This document shows, piece after piece, positions 26,179-35,061 of a DNA stretch of 64,000 nucleotides. The stretch comes from Myxococcales bacterium 68-20 (GTDB lineage: Bacteria; Myxococcota_A; Polyangia; Polyangiales; Polyangiaceae). Each line of letters starts with the position of its first letter. Positions within the stretch are counted from its first letter, which is position 1. The translations under genes and the position numbers were made by a program. Location of the stretch: NCBI GenBank assembly GCA_001899635.1, contig MKVQ01000048.1:496001-560000 (forward strand), written 5' to 3'. Under the pieces are notes generated by a model. The model worked only from the letters and a program-made list of their open reading frames with translations. It was not told where the DNA came from and made no database searches.

Positions 26179-27473
26179 GGCTTTCCTCCGAGCGAAAGGA
26201 CCACCCCTTCGCCACCAATCCAGACGTGTTCCGAGTCCGATGCCCAGACGGTCGTGAGGTTGGGGCGCCGCAAGCCGAGCCCGCCGATCTTCACGCGCGA
26301 CCAGCGGATACCATCGTAGTGAAGGACGACCGCCTCATTGCCGACCGCCCAGATGTCCGAGGCGGAAGTTCCCCATATGGCGTTGAGATGGACCCCTGCA
26401 GGTACGTCCGAGACGACCTCCCAAAGAAGCGGGTCGCCGGTATAGTGCCGCACGGTGCCGTTGAACCCGACCGCCCATACGTCGGACGCGGAGGCTGCCC
26501 ATACCCCATAGAGCGCGTTGCGGGTGCGGCTATTGTAGTGCTTGAACGTCGGGGAAGCGCCGCTGCCGCCGGTCACACGCACGGCGGCGCCGTCCATGCC
26601 GACCGCCCAGAAGTCGTCCGCCGAAACGCCGTGCATGCCCATGAACGAGCCTGCATCGAGCACCTTGACCTCACCAGCGAAGACGCCCGCGTCCGCGACG
26701 CGCACACGAATCAATGCTGGCGGGTTCGGCAGGACCAGAGACGTTTTTCCCGTCGCAAGCCAGAACCAGTCCGAGCCTGGCGAACTCCATCCGAAGGTCA
26801 CCCTTTGAGAGCCCCGCTTGAACGGGCCGGCAGGAACGAGACTCGGCGGAGCGTGCTCGGTCCAGCCGTCAGAGCCGAGACCGCCATCCGGCGGATCGAC
26901 GAGGCCACGCGAGTAGCTTCGGGAGGAGGTCTGAACCCCATTGAAGCCAATCTCGGATGTATCCCGGAGCCACAGAGTCTGAAGTCCAGGCACGAGCCCC
27001 ATCGGCGAGATCTCGCTCGCGGGAAGCTCCGAGCGCACCCACGACGTTCCATCGAAATGGCGCTGCGCACCGAGTCCGCCGAGCACCCAGACGTCGTTCG
27101 CCGACCGACCGCGGATGAGCTGGACAGTCATACGCATGTCGAGGTGATCCGGCCCGCCCGTCGGCTTGTTCGGATCGAATAGCCCGTTGGAGCAGAGGAC
27201 GTCGGCGGAGCAGGCCGGCGGAAAGTACTCGCAATCGGCAGCGCATGGCACCGCAGCATCTCCGTCTGCGGAAGCGTCTGCGCCGGAGTCGCCGACCGAG
27301 GCGATGTTTCGCTCGGGTTCCTCGGAAATTGTCGTTTCGTCGGAGGCGGCGCACGCACCGAGCCCCGAGGAGGCGAACGCTGCGAGCGTTGCCACTGCTG
27401 CGAAGCCGAATCGAAGCCTTTGTCCAAGATCATAAGGGGTGGGCCATCGCCCAATCCCGTTGGAGCGCTTCAC
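26175..27473 (-). CDS. Copy A: WxVG beta-propeller lipoprotein 1
   Basis: This 432-residue protein has lipobox GLGAC, a linker and a Cys-rich neck (CAADCEYFPPACSADVLC), then several blades: GRSANDVWVLGGLGAQRHFD, GVSADDFWAVGMDGAAVRV, GVWAASASDVWAVGFNGTV, AIWGTSASDIWAVGNEAVVL and TVWASDSEHVWIGGEGVVL. The start is the GTG at 27473. It forms a 4-base GTGA overlap with the stop of the Cys-rich gene and has GGAGGAAG just upstream; the longer frame to 27575 is antisense to nothing but overlaps that gene. The counterpart is at 43544-44740. It is probably an envelope-anchored binding protein. Confidence 0.78.
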   Translation of the reverse strand: MKRSNGIGRWPTPYDLGQRLRFGFAAVATLAAFASSGLGACAASDETTISEEPERNIASVGDSGADASADGDAAVPCAADCEYFPPACSADVLCSNGLFDPNKPTGGPDHLDMRMTVQLIRGRSANDVWVLGGLGAQRHFDGTSWVRSELPASEISPMGLVPGLQTLWLRDTSEIGFNGVQTSSRSYSRGLVDPPDGGLGSDGWTEHAPPSLVPAGPFKRGSQRVTFGWSSPGSDWFWLATGKTSLVLPNPPALIRVRVADAGVFAGEVKVLDAGSFMGMHGVSADDFWAVGMDGAAVRVTGGSGASPTFKHYNSRTRNALYGVWAASASDVWAVGFNGTVRHYTGDPLLWEVVSDVPAGVHLNAIWGTSASDIWAVGNEAVVLHYDGIRWSRVKIGGLGLRRPNLTTVWASDSEHVWIGGEGVVLSLGGKP

Positions 27474-28696
27474 CGAGCTTCCTCCTCTTCCTTGCTGCAC
27501 GGTTCTACGACGCAACGACCTCCCGCACACGCCTGGCCAGCCGCGATGTCGCAAGTAACGCCACATCCGCCGCAATTCAGCGGGTCGCTGAAGATGTCCA
27601 CCTCGCAGTCATCGTCGACATTGCCGTTGCAGTCGGCCCATCGGGCACCGCATTCGCGCTTGCACACACCGTACTCGCAGCTTCCTCGACTACGCTCGGT
27701 GGCCTCCGGGCATACTCGTCCGCAGCCGCCACAGTTGTAGGGGTCCGAGGTGAAGTCGGCGCAAACGCCCCACGGCGGCTCGACGGCGTACATTGCGCAA
27801 AAGGTCTGTCCCGGCGGACAGACGCACCTAGGAGTCAAAGCCAAACCGCTGCCGAGATCGACGCCACAGACCATTTTTTTGGCGGGGCAGTTGTCATCGC
27901 ATGCAGTGCAATTTTCGTTGGTGCCGAGCGAGACTTCACACCCATCGGAGTTCGGCTTGTTCAGATCGCCGTTGCAGTCGGCGTGACCTTTTTCGCACTT
28001 TAGCCAATTGCATTGCCCCAGAATGCAGCCGTAGTACGCGTTCGGCGGGGGGGGCGGGGACCCGGGGGCGCCAGCCCGATCGCAGACGTTCCCGCATCCA
28101 CCACAGTGCGCGGAACTGAACTCGACATCAAAACAGGCCTGGTCCCCGGCCTTCGCTGGCTTACAGTACGTGTACGGAGTTGGACAACCACATTCCGGCG
28201 TCCCCGTATCCATCAGGCATGGGGCCGTCTCCGGGTCGGCACACGTCTTACCGCAGGCACCGCAATTTTCGTTGGTCTTCAGGGATGTCTCGCAACCGTT
28301 ATCGACGATCCCGTCGCAATCGGCGACGAAGTTGCGTTCGGTGCATCGGAGGACGCACTGGCCCTCGACGCAATCGTATCGTTCGTCGCCGCGCTCGCCG
28401 GGGCAGGTCACGCCGCACGCGCCGCAGTTGTTACGGTCCGACCTCAAGTCCGCATCACAAAGGAACTTCGAACCCGGGCACGTCGTAAATCCCGTCGGGC
28501 ACTTGTTCGACGGGCAGTATTCGGTGAGCTCGCGGATGGAAGCCTCCACGGACGCATCAGGCGGCGACACGAAGGACGGCGGCGGCGCGCTGATCTCGCC
28601 GACGACGACATCATCCGAAATCGTGCCGCTGCAGGCGATGACGAGGATTCCACCGCAGACAGCGATCGTGACGCCACTGGAGAGTCTCGAGCTCAT
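27470..28696 (-). CDS. Copy A: Cys-rich NCGxCG-repeat lipoprotein
   Basis: This 408-residue protein has signal and lipobox VIAC. It carries six repeats of the form NCGACGxxC (DRNNCGACGVTC, TNENCGACGKTC, SAHCGGCGNVC, NENCTACDDNC, YNCGGCGRVC, LNCGGCGVTC). These alternate with three segments of the type DCNGxxxxxGCEVxL. The many paired Cys residues suggest a rigid, disulphide-linked rod outside the cytoplasm. The start ATG at 28696 overlaps the anti-sigma stop by 4 bases; the frame upstream to 28900 is not used. Similar myxobacterial proteins are often misnamed 'tryptophan synthase alpha chain', for which there is no support. The counterpart is at 44737-45987. Confidence 0.8.
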   Translation of the reverse strand: MSSRLSSGVTIAVCGGILVIACSGTISDDVVVGEISAPPPSFVSPPDASVEASIRELTEYCPSNKCPTGFTTCPGSKFLCDADLRSDRNNCGACGVTCPGERGDERYDCVEGQCVLRCTERNFVADCDGIVDNGCETSLKTNENCGACGKTCADPETAPCLMDTGTPECGCPTPYTYCKPAKAGDQACFDVEFSSAHCGGCGNVCDRAGAPGSPPPPPNAYYGCILGQCNWLKCEKGHADCNGDLNKPNSDGCEVSLGTNENCTACDDNCPAKKMVCGVDLGSGLALTPRCVCPPGQTFCAMYAVEPPWGVCADFTSDPYNCGGCGRVCPEATERSRGSCEYGVCKRECGARWADCNGNVDDDCEVDIFSDPLNCGGCGVTCDIAAGQACAGGRCVVEPCSKEEEEAR

Positions 28697-29457
28697 GGCG
28701 TTCCCACCCGACCGAGGACGGATCGCACGCGGTCGGCGTACGGACTCTTCGGATTGGACTGCAGGAACTCGTGTGCAAGTCTGCCCGCCTTCTCCCGACT
28801 GCCAACGAGCGCCAACGCCTCGATTCGCATCACCTGTCCTTCGTTCGAAAATTGACCCGCGGGGAATTCGCTCTCGTACCGCTCGACGGACGAAAGACAC
28901 GCAGAGCCGTCGCCTCCGCGAAGCGCGCGTCGAGCCATTTCGATGAGCTCGAGCTCACGACGGAGCGAGGAGACCGGCGCTTCGGAGCCAGCGGCTCGTG
29001 CCGCGTCTGGTCGCTTCGGCGGTTTGGCCGTCGCCGTGATCGGTTTCGGTGGTGGGGTCGCGACCGAGGGCAACGTCTCGACGTCCTGCGACGGGAGCGA
29101 GGCCGAAGGTAGAGCAGACGCCGAGCCGGAGCTTACGCGGTCGGCGGTCGCGACGATTTCCGTCGCGACGGTATGTGCGCCAGCGACCTCCGCGACGGGA
29201 GGCGATCGGTCCTCCGATACGGCGTAGAGCACCGTGCCGGAGAGCACGGCGGCTCCGAGCGCTCCGGCGATCCACGCCTTCGTATCGAAGACCGAGCGGA
29301 ACTTGTCGATCGACGGAGCCGACTCGTCGAGCGGGTGCGGCTGCCCTTTCTCGATCTTCGCCAGGAGCTCGTCGATCGGAGGCGTCGGCACCTCCGCGGA
29401 GCGGTACGAGGAGACGAGCGCGCTGACCACGTCGTCCGTGTGCTCGAGTCGTTTCAT
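28693..29457 (-). CDS. Copy A: one-TM anti-sigma-like protein with TPR-like tail
   Basis: Of 254 residues, about 60 form a cytoplasmic N-terminus (starting MKRLEHTDDVVSALVSSY). One membrane segment at about 60-82 (AWIAGALGAAVLSGTVLYAV) and a Ser/Pro/Ala linker follow. A conserved helical C-terminal region runs from about 165: LRRELELIEMARRALRGGDG, then ACLSSVERYESEF and SPYADRVRSVLGR. The tail is strongly alike in copy B. No zinc motif is present. It directly follows the ECF sigma gene with a 4-base overlap, which is the usual place of an anti-sigma factor, so I infer it controls that sigma factor in response to an envelope signal. Confidence 0.7.
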   Translation of the reverse strand: MKRLEHTDDVVSALVSSYRSAEVPTPPIDELLAKIEKGQPHPLDESAPSIDKFRSVFDTKAWIAGALGAAVLSGTVLYAVSEDRSPPVAEVAGAHTVATEIVATADRVSSGSASALPSASLPSQDVETLPSVATPPPKPITATAKPPKRPDAARAAGSEAPVSSLRRELELIEMARRALRGGDGSACLSSVERYESEFPAGQFSNEGQVMRIEALALVGSREKAGRLAHEFLQSNPKSPYADRVRSVLGRVGTP

Positions 29458-30038
29458 GATTCACCTTGCGATCGCTTCCGATGCCTCTCGAGTCGGCGCT
29501 GGAATTCTTCGCGCGCGCGTCGAACACGCGAGGCTGCCGTTGCTCGAGGGACGTCGACGATCTTTGCGATTTCGGTCAGCGTCATTCCTTCGATCTCGTG
29601 GAGGACGAAGGCGCTCCGAAGCTCCTCGGAGAGCCCGGAGAGAAGGCTGGCGAGGAGCGCGCCGGCCCGCTTCTGATCGACGAGAGCATCCGGGCTCACC
29701 GCCCCGGACTCACCGGCCGCCTCCTCGATGTCGTCGGTTGGTTGCTCACGTACGTACCGCCGGCGGACGGCGTGAGCGACGCGCACGGCCGTACTGAACA
29801 GGTAGGATTTCTCCGCGCCGGGCCGGACTTCGTCGATGCGCTTCGCCGCGACGAGGAACACGTCCTGGGCCGCGTCGTCGAGAGCGTCGGGCGGTACGCC
29901 GAGTCCTCTCAGGAAGCGATGAACGGCCGGGAAGTATGCCGTCACGCACTCGCGGAGGCGCGCGCGCGCTGAGGAGTCCGAGCTCACGAGGCTGCCTTGG
30001 CTCCGCAGCATCGCGGTGACCAGCGTTCCTGCGTGCAT
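29454..30038 (-). CDS. Copy A: ECF-type RNA polymerase sigma factor
   Basis: This 194-residue protein has ECF layout: region 2 at about 27-97 (DDAAQDVFLVAAKRIDEVRP, SYLFSTAVRVAHAVRRRYV) and region 4 at about 133-183 (LRSAFVLHEIEGMTLTEIA, then an HTH with PRATAASRVRRAREEFQRRL). There is no region 3 and no C-terminal extension. It is the first regulator of cassette copy A and overlaps the anti-sigma-like gene by 4 bases. It probably directs transcription of the cassette and perhaps of unlinked targets. Start at ATG 30038; ATG 30011 is possible. Confidence 0.9.
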   Translation of the reverse strand: MHAGTLVTAMLRSQGSLVSSDSSARARLRECVTAYFPAVHRFLRGLGVPPDALDDAAQDVFLVAAKRIDEVRPGAEKSYLFSTAVRVAHAVRRRYVREQPTDDIEEAAGESGAVSPDALVDQKRAGALLASLLSGLSEELRSAFVLHEIEGMTLTEIAKIVDVPRATAASRVRRAREEFQRRLERHRKRSQGES

Positions 30039-30080
30039 ACCGTCAATGCAGCTCGGGGGCCGATCGTATCAATCAATTTT
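30039..30080 (-). promoter_or_regulatory. AT-rich patch before the copy A sigma gene, possible promoter
   Basis: Read on the minus strand, the 41-base gap between the upstream stop and the sigma start contains AAAATTGATTGAT about 30-43 bases before the ATG. It stands out in a GC-rich context. A similar patch (TTTTTTGATCAA) lies at a like distance before the copy B sigma gene. This may be an internal promoter. Confidence 0.3.
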
Positions 30081-31156
30081 CAGAAGCGATGGGTGACCCC
30101 GGCACCGGCGCCGAGAACGAGGGGGGCGGCGCGGGACACGAGCTCATCCGGTTCCAGGCGGATCCGGTGGCGGGTGATCGGTACGGTCAGTCCGACGCAG
30201 GCGTCGAGCGAGACGCGCTCGCCGACCCGAAAGCGCACCGCTCCGAGACCGCCATAATCGAGCCAAAGACGCTGCTCGTCCCGCGCCGCCGGAATGTTCG
30301 TTGCGGCGGCGGCGGACAATGCGCCAACGCTGCCCTGCAGGCATGCGCTTGCCTCCACGCGGGGGCCCAAGGCGAGGGCCACCGGACAGAGCTCGGCGAA
30401 TGCAGCGGACAGCGTCATGTCGACATGGCCGCCTGTCACGTCGATCGTCGCGGGGAGTGTCCGTCGCCCCCCGAGGCGAGCTTTGGGCGCAAACCAGGGA
30501 AACGGCGTCACCCACGCGAGCTCACCGAAGAGCGCTCCTCCGGCAAGGGTCCCGGCCACTCCTCGACTGACTTCGATGCGAGCGCCTAGGCCGACGTGAG
30601 GCCCCGAAACGCCGCTCGGTCGGTTCGGGGCCGAGGCAGGTGGCGCCGTGTGAATCGGGGTCGACGATCCCGGTCGCGCCGGCCGATTTGCCGGCGGTGT
30701 TTCCGAGGCGGGCTTTTTTCGTGGTTCGGTCTCGCCTGTGGGCGGAAGCGGCTGCGGACTCGCCCCACCCGCTCGAGGATCCAGCGCGAGGGCGACGGCC
30801 ACGGTAAGGCCGAGGGCGACGTCGCTGCAGTCGGGCCCCCGAATCTCGGTGCCGGTGGAGACCTCACCGGAGGGCGAATGAATATCGAGTCGACCGATGT
30901 ACAGCTCGTCCCGAGACTCGATTCGGAGAACGAAGCGGCGCGCGCGGGCACCCGGCTCGGCGATCTGCCAACCGTCGGCACGGGCTTCGACGTCGGACAG
31001 GATCTGCCCACGCGACGGGCAGCTGCCCTCCGCGACGTAGTCGAGATGAACGGCTTCCTTCTCCGGCTCGGCAGCGTGAACCGTCGCCGACACGGCACAG
31101 AGGCTCGGCAGCACCAAGCAAAGCGGGATCACCCGCGTCGAGCTCGGCCGAAACAT
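30080..31156 (-). CDS. Copy A: secreted protein with predicted beta-rich C-terminal region
   Basis: This 358-residue protein has a cleavable signal (VIPLCLVLPSLCAVSATVHA). The N-terminal domain has conserved SCPSRGQ and GPDCSDVALGLTVAVALALDP, followed by a Pro-rich linker. The C-terminal half has alternating hydrophobic strands and a terminal Phe (GAGVTHRF), as seen in outer-membrane barrels. The SCPS and GPDC motifs and the length pattern match the gene at 47575-48768. It lies 41 bases upstream of the sigma gene on the same strand, so it probably belongs to the same unit. A periplasmic or outer-membrane sensor or channel is an inference. Confidence 0.65.
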   Translation of the reverse strand: MFRPSSTRVIPLCLVLPSLCAVSATVHAAEPEKEAVHLDYVAEGSCPSRGQILSDVEARADGWQIAEPGARARRFVLRIESRDELYIGRLDIHSPSGEVSTGTEIRGPDCSDVALGLTVAVALALDPRAGGASPQPLPPTGETEPRKKPASETPPANRPARPGSSTPIHTAPPASAPNRPSGVSGPHVGLGARIEVSRGVAGTLAGGALFGELAWVTPFPWFAPKARLGGRRTLPATIDVTGGHVDMTLSAAFAELCPVALALGPRVEASACLQGSVGALSAAAATNIPAARDEQRLWLDYGGLGAVRFRVGERVSLDACVGLTVPITRHRIRLEPDELVSRAAPLVLGAGAGVTHRF

Positions 31157-31257
31157 CTGCCGACGCAGCCTAGCATCGAGCCGTGGTGCCGAGGTCGTTC
31201 AAACGGGACGTTTGGCTCGAGGCGGAGGTCGAGCGGGATCTCGAGCCCTCGAGGCTC

Positions 31258-31763
31258 TCAGCCTCCGCGTCGGAGTCGCTCGAGCTCAGCCTCGAGCTCC
31301 GCGACGCGAGCCTCGGCAACGCGTTGCCCTTCTTCGGCAGCGCGGCGCGCCTCCTCGACTGTCGGAAGGAGCTCGCGCCCCTCCGCGTCACGAGCGAGGC
31401 GGAGGCACGCTGGGTACGAGGTCTCGTCGATCCGAGCGGGCGCGATCACGAGGGAGAAGCCGAGCACGAGTCGAAGTCCGAGTCGGGACGACCGAGCTTC
31501 ACTAACGCATCGGGCGCGAGGCACTTCTTCGGTCGAGCGGCGTCGAAGTACACGAACTGATCCGCTCCGAGCGTGTGCTCGAGCCCGATCGCCGCGCGGA
31601 GGATCTCCGCGAGCGCTCTGCACGAGTTGAGATGCCGTCGGCTCTGTCCCAAGTGCTCGTCCTCCGGCTCCGCTGAGGGGAACTTCACGGGACGCACGGG
31701 ACGCACGTGGCGCAGCGACGCTCGAAGAGCGTCGGCCGAAGGCGATGCGCGGAGAACCGTCAT
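31258..31763 (-). pseudogene. Remnant of a Uma2-family (DUF820) nuclease
   Basis: The first part (31763 down to about 31460) reads like the N-terminal half of a Uma2 endonuclease-fold protein: PSAEPEDEHLGQSRRHLN, LGADQFVYFDAARPKKC and LAPDALVKLGRPDSDFDS. It then hits a stop at 31446. A second frame (to 31258) carries a typical Uma2 C-terminus: CLRLARDAEGRELLPT and ARVAELEAELERLRRG. The central part with the expected PELAVEI-type catalytic segment is missing. A frameshift plus a deletion of roughly 80 codons explains this. Intact members are about 190-200 residues. The plus-strand frame at 31183-31560 is a shadow of this remnant. Confidence 0.75.
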
Positions 31764-31974
31764 CGCCCCCAGTTTAGCCTCGTGGCTTCGAGCGGCCATG
31801 CTCGCGCTCGAGCACGCGGCATGCCGCAGGGGTCGCTCGAGCGATCACGAGGGCCTGCAGCTCTCCCGCTGGCCCCGGCCGGCCCAGGCCTGGCCGCGGC
31901 ACCACCGCGCGCTCCAGCCTCGCATCGGTGGCCTCGATGCGGCGGAGCGTAGAGTCCGACGACGCCCGTGACTC

Positions 31975-32787
31975 CTACCGCGACGCGTGCGGGAACTCGG
32001 ACTCCGGGAATGTTCCCTCCAAGAGCGGCTCGAGCGCCACGGCTGTGGGGCGTAGGCGCAGGAGGCGGAACAGCTCCGCACTGTTCACGCTCTCGTGCTC
32101 CTTCTCGAGGTGGATGCCGAGCTCCTGTTCGACATCGGCCTCGCGGGCGCCGAGCATGAGGATCTGGGCGTGCGGGTAGTCGAGGAGCTCGACATCCTCG
32201 GCGGAGATCCATCGCCGACCACCGAACAGCTCCGCGAGGCGCTCCGGATAGCCCGGTCTCTCCCGCGGCCCGGACATGCTCGGCGGCGATGGGATATCCG
32301 GGTTGCGCACGGCGACGACGTAGCTCGCCTCATTGCGGATCTCGAGCTCGCGCTGCGCCGGCCCCGGCTCCTCCGGCAGCTCGAGGGTGTACGCGAGCTC
32401 GGTATGGTCCCGGTGCACGACGAGCTCGTAGCGAGCCTCCCCCACGGGCTTCGCGGCCGCGACGACACGTTCGCCTCGCGTAGCGGTGAAGTACCGCTCT
32501 TCGTCCAGCTCCTTCCGCACCTCGGCGGGGTCGCTCGTCGCCAGGGTGACCATTGCCCAGTTGCGCTCGTTCGGATCCGCACGTCCGGGCTGGATGTCGG
32601 GGAGCCGCTTGCGTCCGACGACGAACATGCGAAACCAACGGCCGCCAGCTCGCCGCGTCGCCATGACCATGTAGAAGCGCTGGACGTCCTCGAGGGACTC
32701 CACCTCCACCTTGCCGACGCGCGGTCGGTAGAAGAAGAAGAGGTCACCTTCCTCGAGCACGCGGCTCGTCTCGCTGGGCTCGGACAT
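31975..32787 (-). CDS. Conserved hypothetical protein, 270 residues
   Basis: This soluble protein has no signal or membrane segment. Recognisable stretches include EEGDLFFFYRPRVG near the N-terminus, RFYMVMATRRAGGRWFRMFV, ERYFTATRGERVVAAAKPVG, ELAYTLELPEEPGPAQRELE and LLDYPHAQILMLGAREADVE near the C-terminus. The charge pattern and codon use are those of a normal gene. I recall proteins of this shape as unnamed in actinobacteria and myxobacteria, but I cannot assign a function. It stands between two decayed genes. The gap 31764-31974 holds nothing I can identify. Confidence 0.65.
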   Translation of the reverse strand: MSEPSETSRVLEEGDLFFFYRPRVGKVEVESLEDVQRFYMVMATRRAGGRWFRMFVVGRKRLPDIQPGRADPNERNWAMVTLATSDPAEVRKELDEERYFTATRGERVVAAAKPVGEARYELVVHRDHTELAYTLELPEEPGPAQRELEIRNEASYVVAVRNPDIPSPPSMSGPRERPGYPERLAELFGGRRWISAEDVELLDYPHAQILMLGAREADVEQELGIHLEKEHESVNSAELFRLLRLRPTAVALEPLLEGTFPESEFPHASR

Positions 32788-32965
32788 GCTGCATGGAGAT
32801 GGAAGATGCGTGCCCGCGACGCGGTCCGGCGTGAGGACGAAAGTGCCGACTGTGACATGGTCTCGCTACGCGCACGCACGAGCAGCACGAGCTCAGTGAA
32901 GCCTCATCGCAAGAGCCTTCGGTTGGCCTGGCGCCGAGCGCTCGAATGTCCTACCCGCTTCACGC

Positions 32966-33477
32966 ATGCCGGCCACCCTCTCTCGCTACCAGTACTTCAC
33001 GGCTCGCGACGGCCTGCGAATCGCCTACCGCAGCGGGGGGTCCCGACGATGGCGAGCCGGTTCTGCTGGTTCACGGCATGGCCAGCCGCGGCAGCACCTG
33101 GCAACACGTCGCGTCCGTTCTGATGAAGCGAGGACGGCGGGTCATCGTGCCCGACATGCGCGGCCATGGGCGCAGCGATCGCGCAGCCCGGTATCCGCTC
33201 GAAACGTTCGGCGCCGACACGATCGACTTGCTGGACCGATTGAATCTGCGCGCCGATGCCCGAGTGGTGGGCAGGGATCGAACGGATCGATCGTCCCGTC
33301 CTTCTGCTCGGTGCCAAGCGCAGCCATGTGCCGGTATCGCGCCAGGCCATGCTCGCGGAACGACTTCCACGCGCGGAGCTGCACGTCATCGATGGCGGAC
33401 ACCGGCTGCACACCGAGCAACGCGAGGCTTTCCTTGCATCAGCGCTGCCCTTTCTTGGTGCGGCGGGCCCAGGCTGA
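32966..33477 (+). pseudogene. Broken alpha/beta-hydrolase gene
   Basis: Three frames are needed to read the parts of one alpha/beta hydrolase. Frame one gives SRYQYFTARDGLRIAYRSGG up to a run of six G (33035-33040). Frame two then gives GEPVLLVHGMASRGSTWQHV and VIVPDMRGHGRSDRAARYP to about 33250. Frame three from 33256 gives the C-terminal part: RIDRPVLLLGAKRSHVPVSR and ELHVIDGGHRLHTEQREAFL with the catalytic-type His. The nucleophile elbow (G-x-S-x-G) and about 100 codons between frames two and three are absent. So it carries a homopolymer frameshift plus a deletion and is non-functional. Confidence 0.8.
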
Positions 33478-33527
33478 ATAGGGCGGATCTCAGCCTCCGC
33501 CCCGCTCGTGAATGCCCTCAGACGTCG

Positions 33528-34763
33528 TCAGGCCAGCTCCTTGAGCGGTACGTCGGCTCGAGCGAGCTTCGTCCGGTCGACCTCGCACTGCTTCGTGATG
33601 AGCGCCTTGCCCTGCACGTAGTCCTTCGTCAGGTTGACGCAATCGAGGGCGATGACGCGTCCTCGACGGAGGTACACGACCGAGAAGCTGCGCGTCGCCG
33701 GGTCGCCGCGAACGACGATCTCGTCGTGATCGAGCCACAGCCCGACGGTCTGGAGGCGGAGATCGTACTGATTCGACCAGAACCACGGCACGGCGTCGTA
33801 ACGCTCGGCAGGACCTAGCGTGCCGGCGATCGACTTCGCGACGACGGCGGCCTGATCGTTCGCGTTCTGGATCGATTCCAGCCGGAGCGGCCGTCCTCCG
33901 ACATGCACGTTCGGATGCACGGCGCAGTCTCCGATCGCGTAGACGTCGGGGAGGCTCGTCTTCCCATGCAGCTCGACGACGACACCGTTCGAGCCCTCCG
34001 CTCCTGCGGCGAGCAGCGGGTCGACGGCGGCGTCGATCCCGATGCCGACGACGACGAGGTCGGCAGGCACGACGTCGCCGCTCGCGAGCCGGACGCCACA
34101 TGCACGACCGTCCTTCTCCTCGATCGCCACCACCTCCGCCGAGAGGCGGATCTCGACGCCACGGGCGCGGTGCTCTGCTTCGAAGAAGCGCGCTAGCGGC
34201 TCGCCGGCGACACGCGCGAGGACGCGCTGCTGTGCCTCGAGCACGGTCACCTGCTTGCCCATGTCGCGGAGGACGGCCGCCGCCTCCAGGCCGATGTATC
34301 CGCCGCCGATGATGACCGCGGCGGAGGTCGTCTCGAGCTCCTGGCGCATCCGATCGACGTCACCGAGGTCGCGGACGTAGTGGAGGCCCGCGACGTGATG
34401 TCCGGCGCACGCCAATCGGCGCGGTCGGCCACCGGTGGCCCACACCAGCTTCCCGTATTCGATCGAAAGCCCGTCCGCCGTCGTCACGCGACGCGCGGAC
34501 GCGTCCACCGAGACCACGCGCTGTCCGAGCCGAACGTCGATCGCGCGCTCCTTCCAGTACGACTCGGGACGGAGCAAGAGCTTGTCGATCGGCTTGGCGC
34601 CCGCGAGGTACTCCTTGGACAGCGCGGGCCGCTCGTACGGAAGCACGGGCTCGTCGCCGATCATCACGATGGAGCCGGTGAACTTCTGCTGGCGAAGGGC
34701 AATGGCCGCCTGCGATCCGCCCTGTCCTGCACCGACGATCACGACATCCGCGCGTTCGATCAT
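33528..34763 (-). CDS. Ferredoxin/rubredoxin-type NAD(P)H:flavin oxidoreductase
   Basis: This 411-residue FAD enzyme of the ferredoxin-reductase family (BphA4, rhodocoxin or putidaredoxin reductase type) has FAD motif VVIVGAGQGGSQAAIALRQ at the N-terminus and LPYERPALSKEYL. The NAD(P) motif is VIIGGGYIGLEAAAVLRDMG (about 150-170), followed by VYAIGDCAVHPN with the FAD-ribityl Asp. A C-terminal domain has WFWSNQYDLRLQTVGLW, the usual W-x5-Y-x-L-Q signature. It would pass electrons from NAD(P)H to a ferredoxin and on to a P450 or dioxygenase; neither is adjacent. The size is normal. Confidence 0.92.
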   Translation of the reverse strand: MIERADVVIVGAGQGGSQAAIALRQQKFTGSIVMIGDEPVLPYERPALSKEYLAGAKPIDKLLLRPESYWKERAIDVRLGQRVVSVDASARRVTTADGLSIEYGKLVWATGGRPRRLACAGHHVAGLHYVRDLGDVDRMRQELETTSAAVIIGGGYIGLEAAAVLRDMGKQVTVLEAQQRVLARVAGEPLARFFEAEHRARGVEIRLSAEVVAIEEKDGRACGVRLASGDVVPADLVVVGIGIDAAVDPLLAAGAEGSNGVVVELHGKTSLPDVYAIGDCAVHPNVHVGGRPLRLESIQNANDQAAVVAKSIAGTLGPAERYDAVPWFWSNQYDLRLQTVGLWLDHDEIVVRGDPATRSFSVVYLRRGRVIALDCVNLTKDYVQGKALITKQCEVDRTKLARADVPLKELA

Positions 34764-35061
34764 TCTTCCTGCCTCGTGGTCGACCCTACCGTACGTCGCT
34801 CGTACGGCGTAGGGGGTAGAAGCCGTCGAATGCCACGGCCAGGATGCACGTCAGCACGGTCGAGCTCGGGGCTCCGTCGATCGCGCCCGAGCCGATGTCG
34901 CTGAGCGAGTCGGGGCTCTACCTCCGAGGACCGCGCCCTGACGCCTCTGAGGCGCGGGCAGCGACGGGCCCAGGCCGGAGGCGTGCTCTCTCCGACCACT
35001 GCTTGGGCATTGGCCCCGACGACGGTCACGAACTGGACGCGTCGATCGACGAAGGGGCGTG

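Noticed and set aside
27470-28696. Name 'tryptophan synthase alpha chain' sometimes given to similar Cys-rich proteins
   Set aside because: There is no TIM-barrel or active-site motif; the protein is a signal-bearing Cys-repeat chain.
31183-31560. Plus-strand frame of 125 codons
   Set aside because: It lies opposite the Uma2 remnant, whose C-terminal coiled segment is recognisable.
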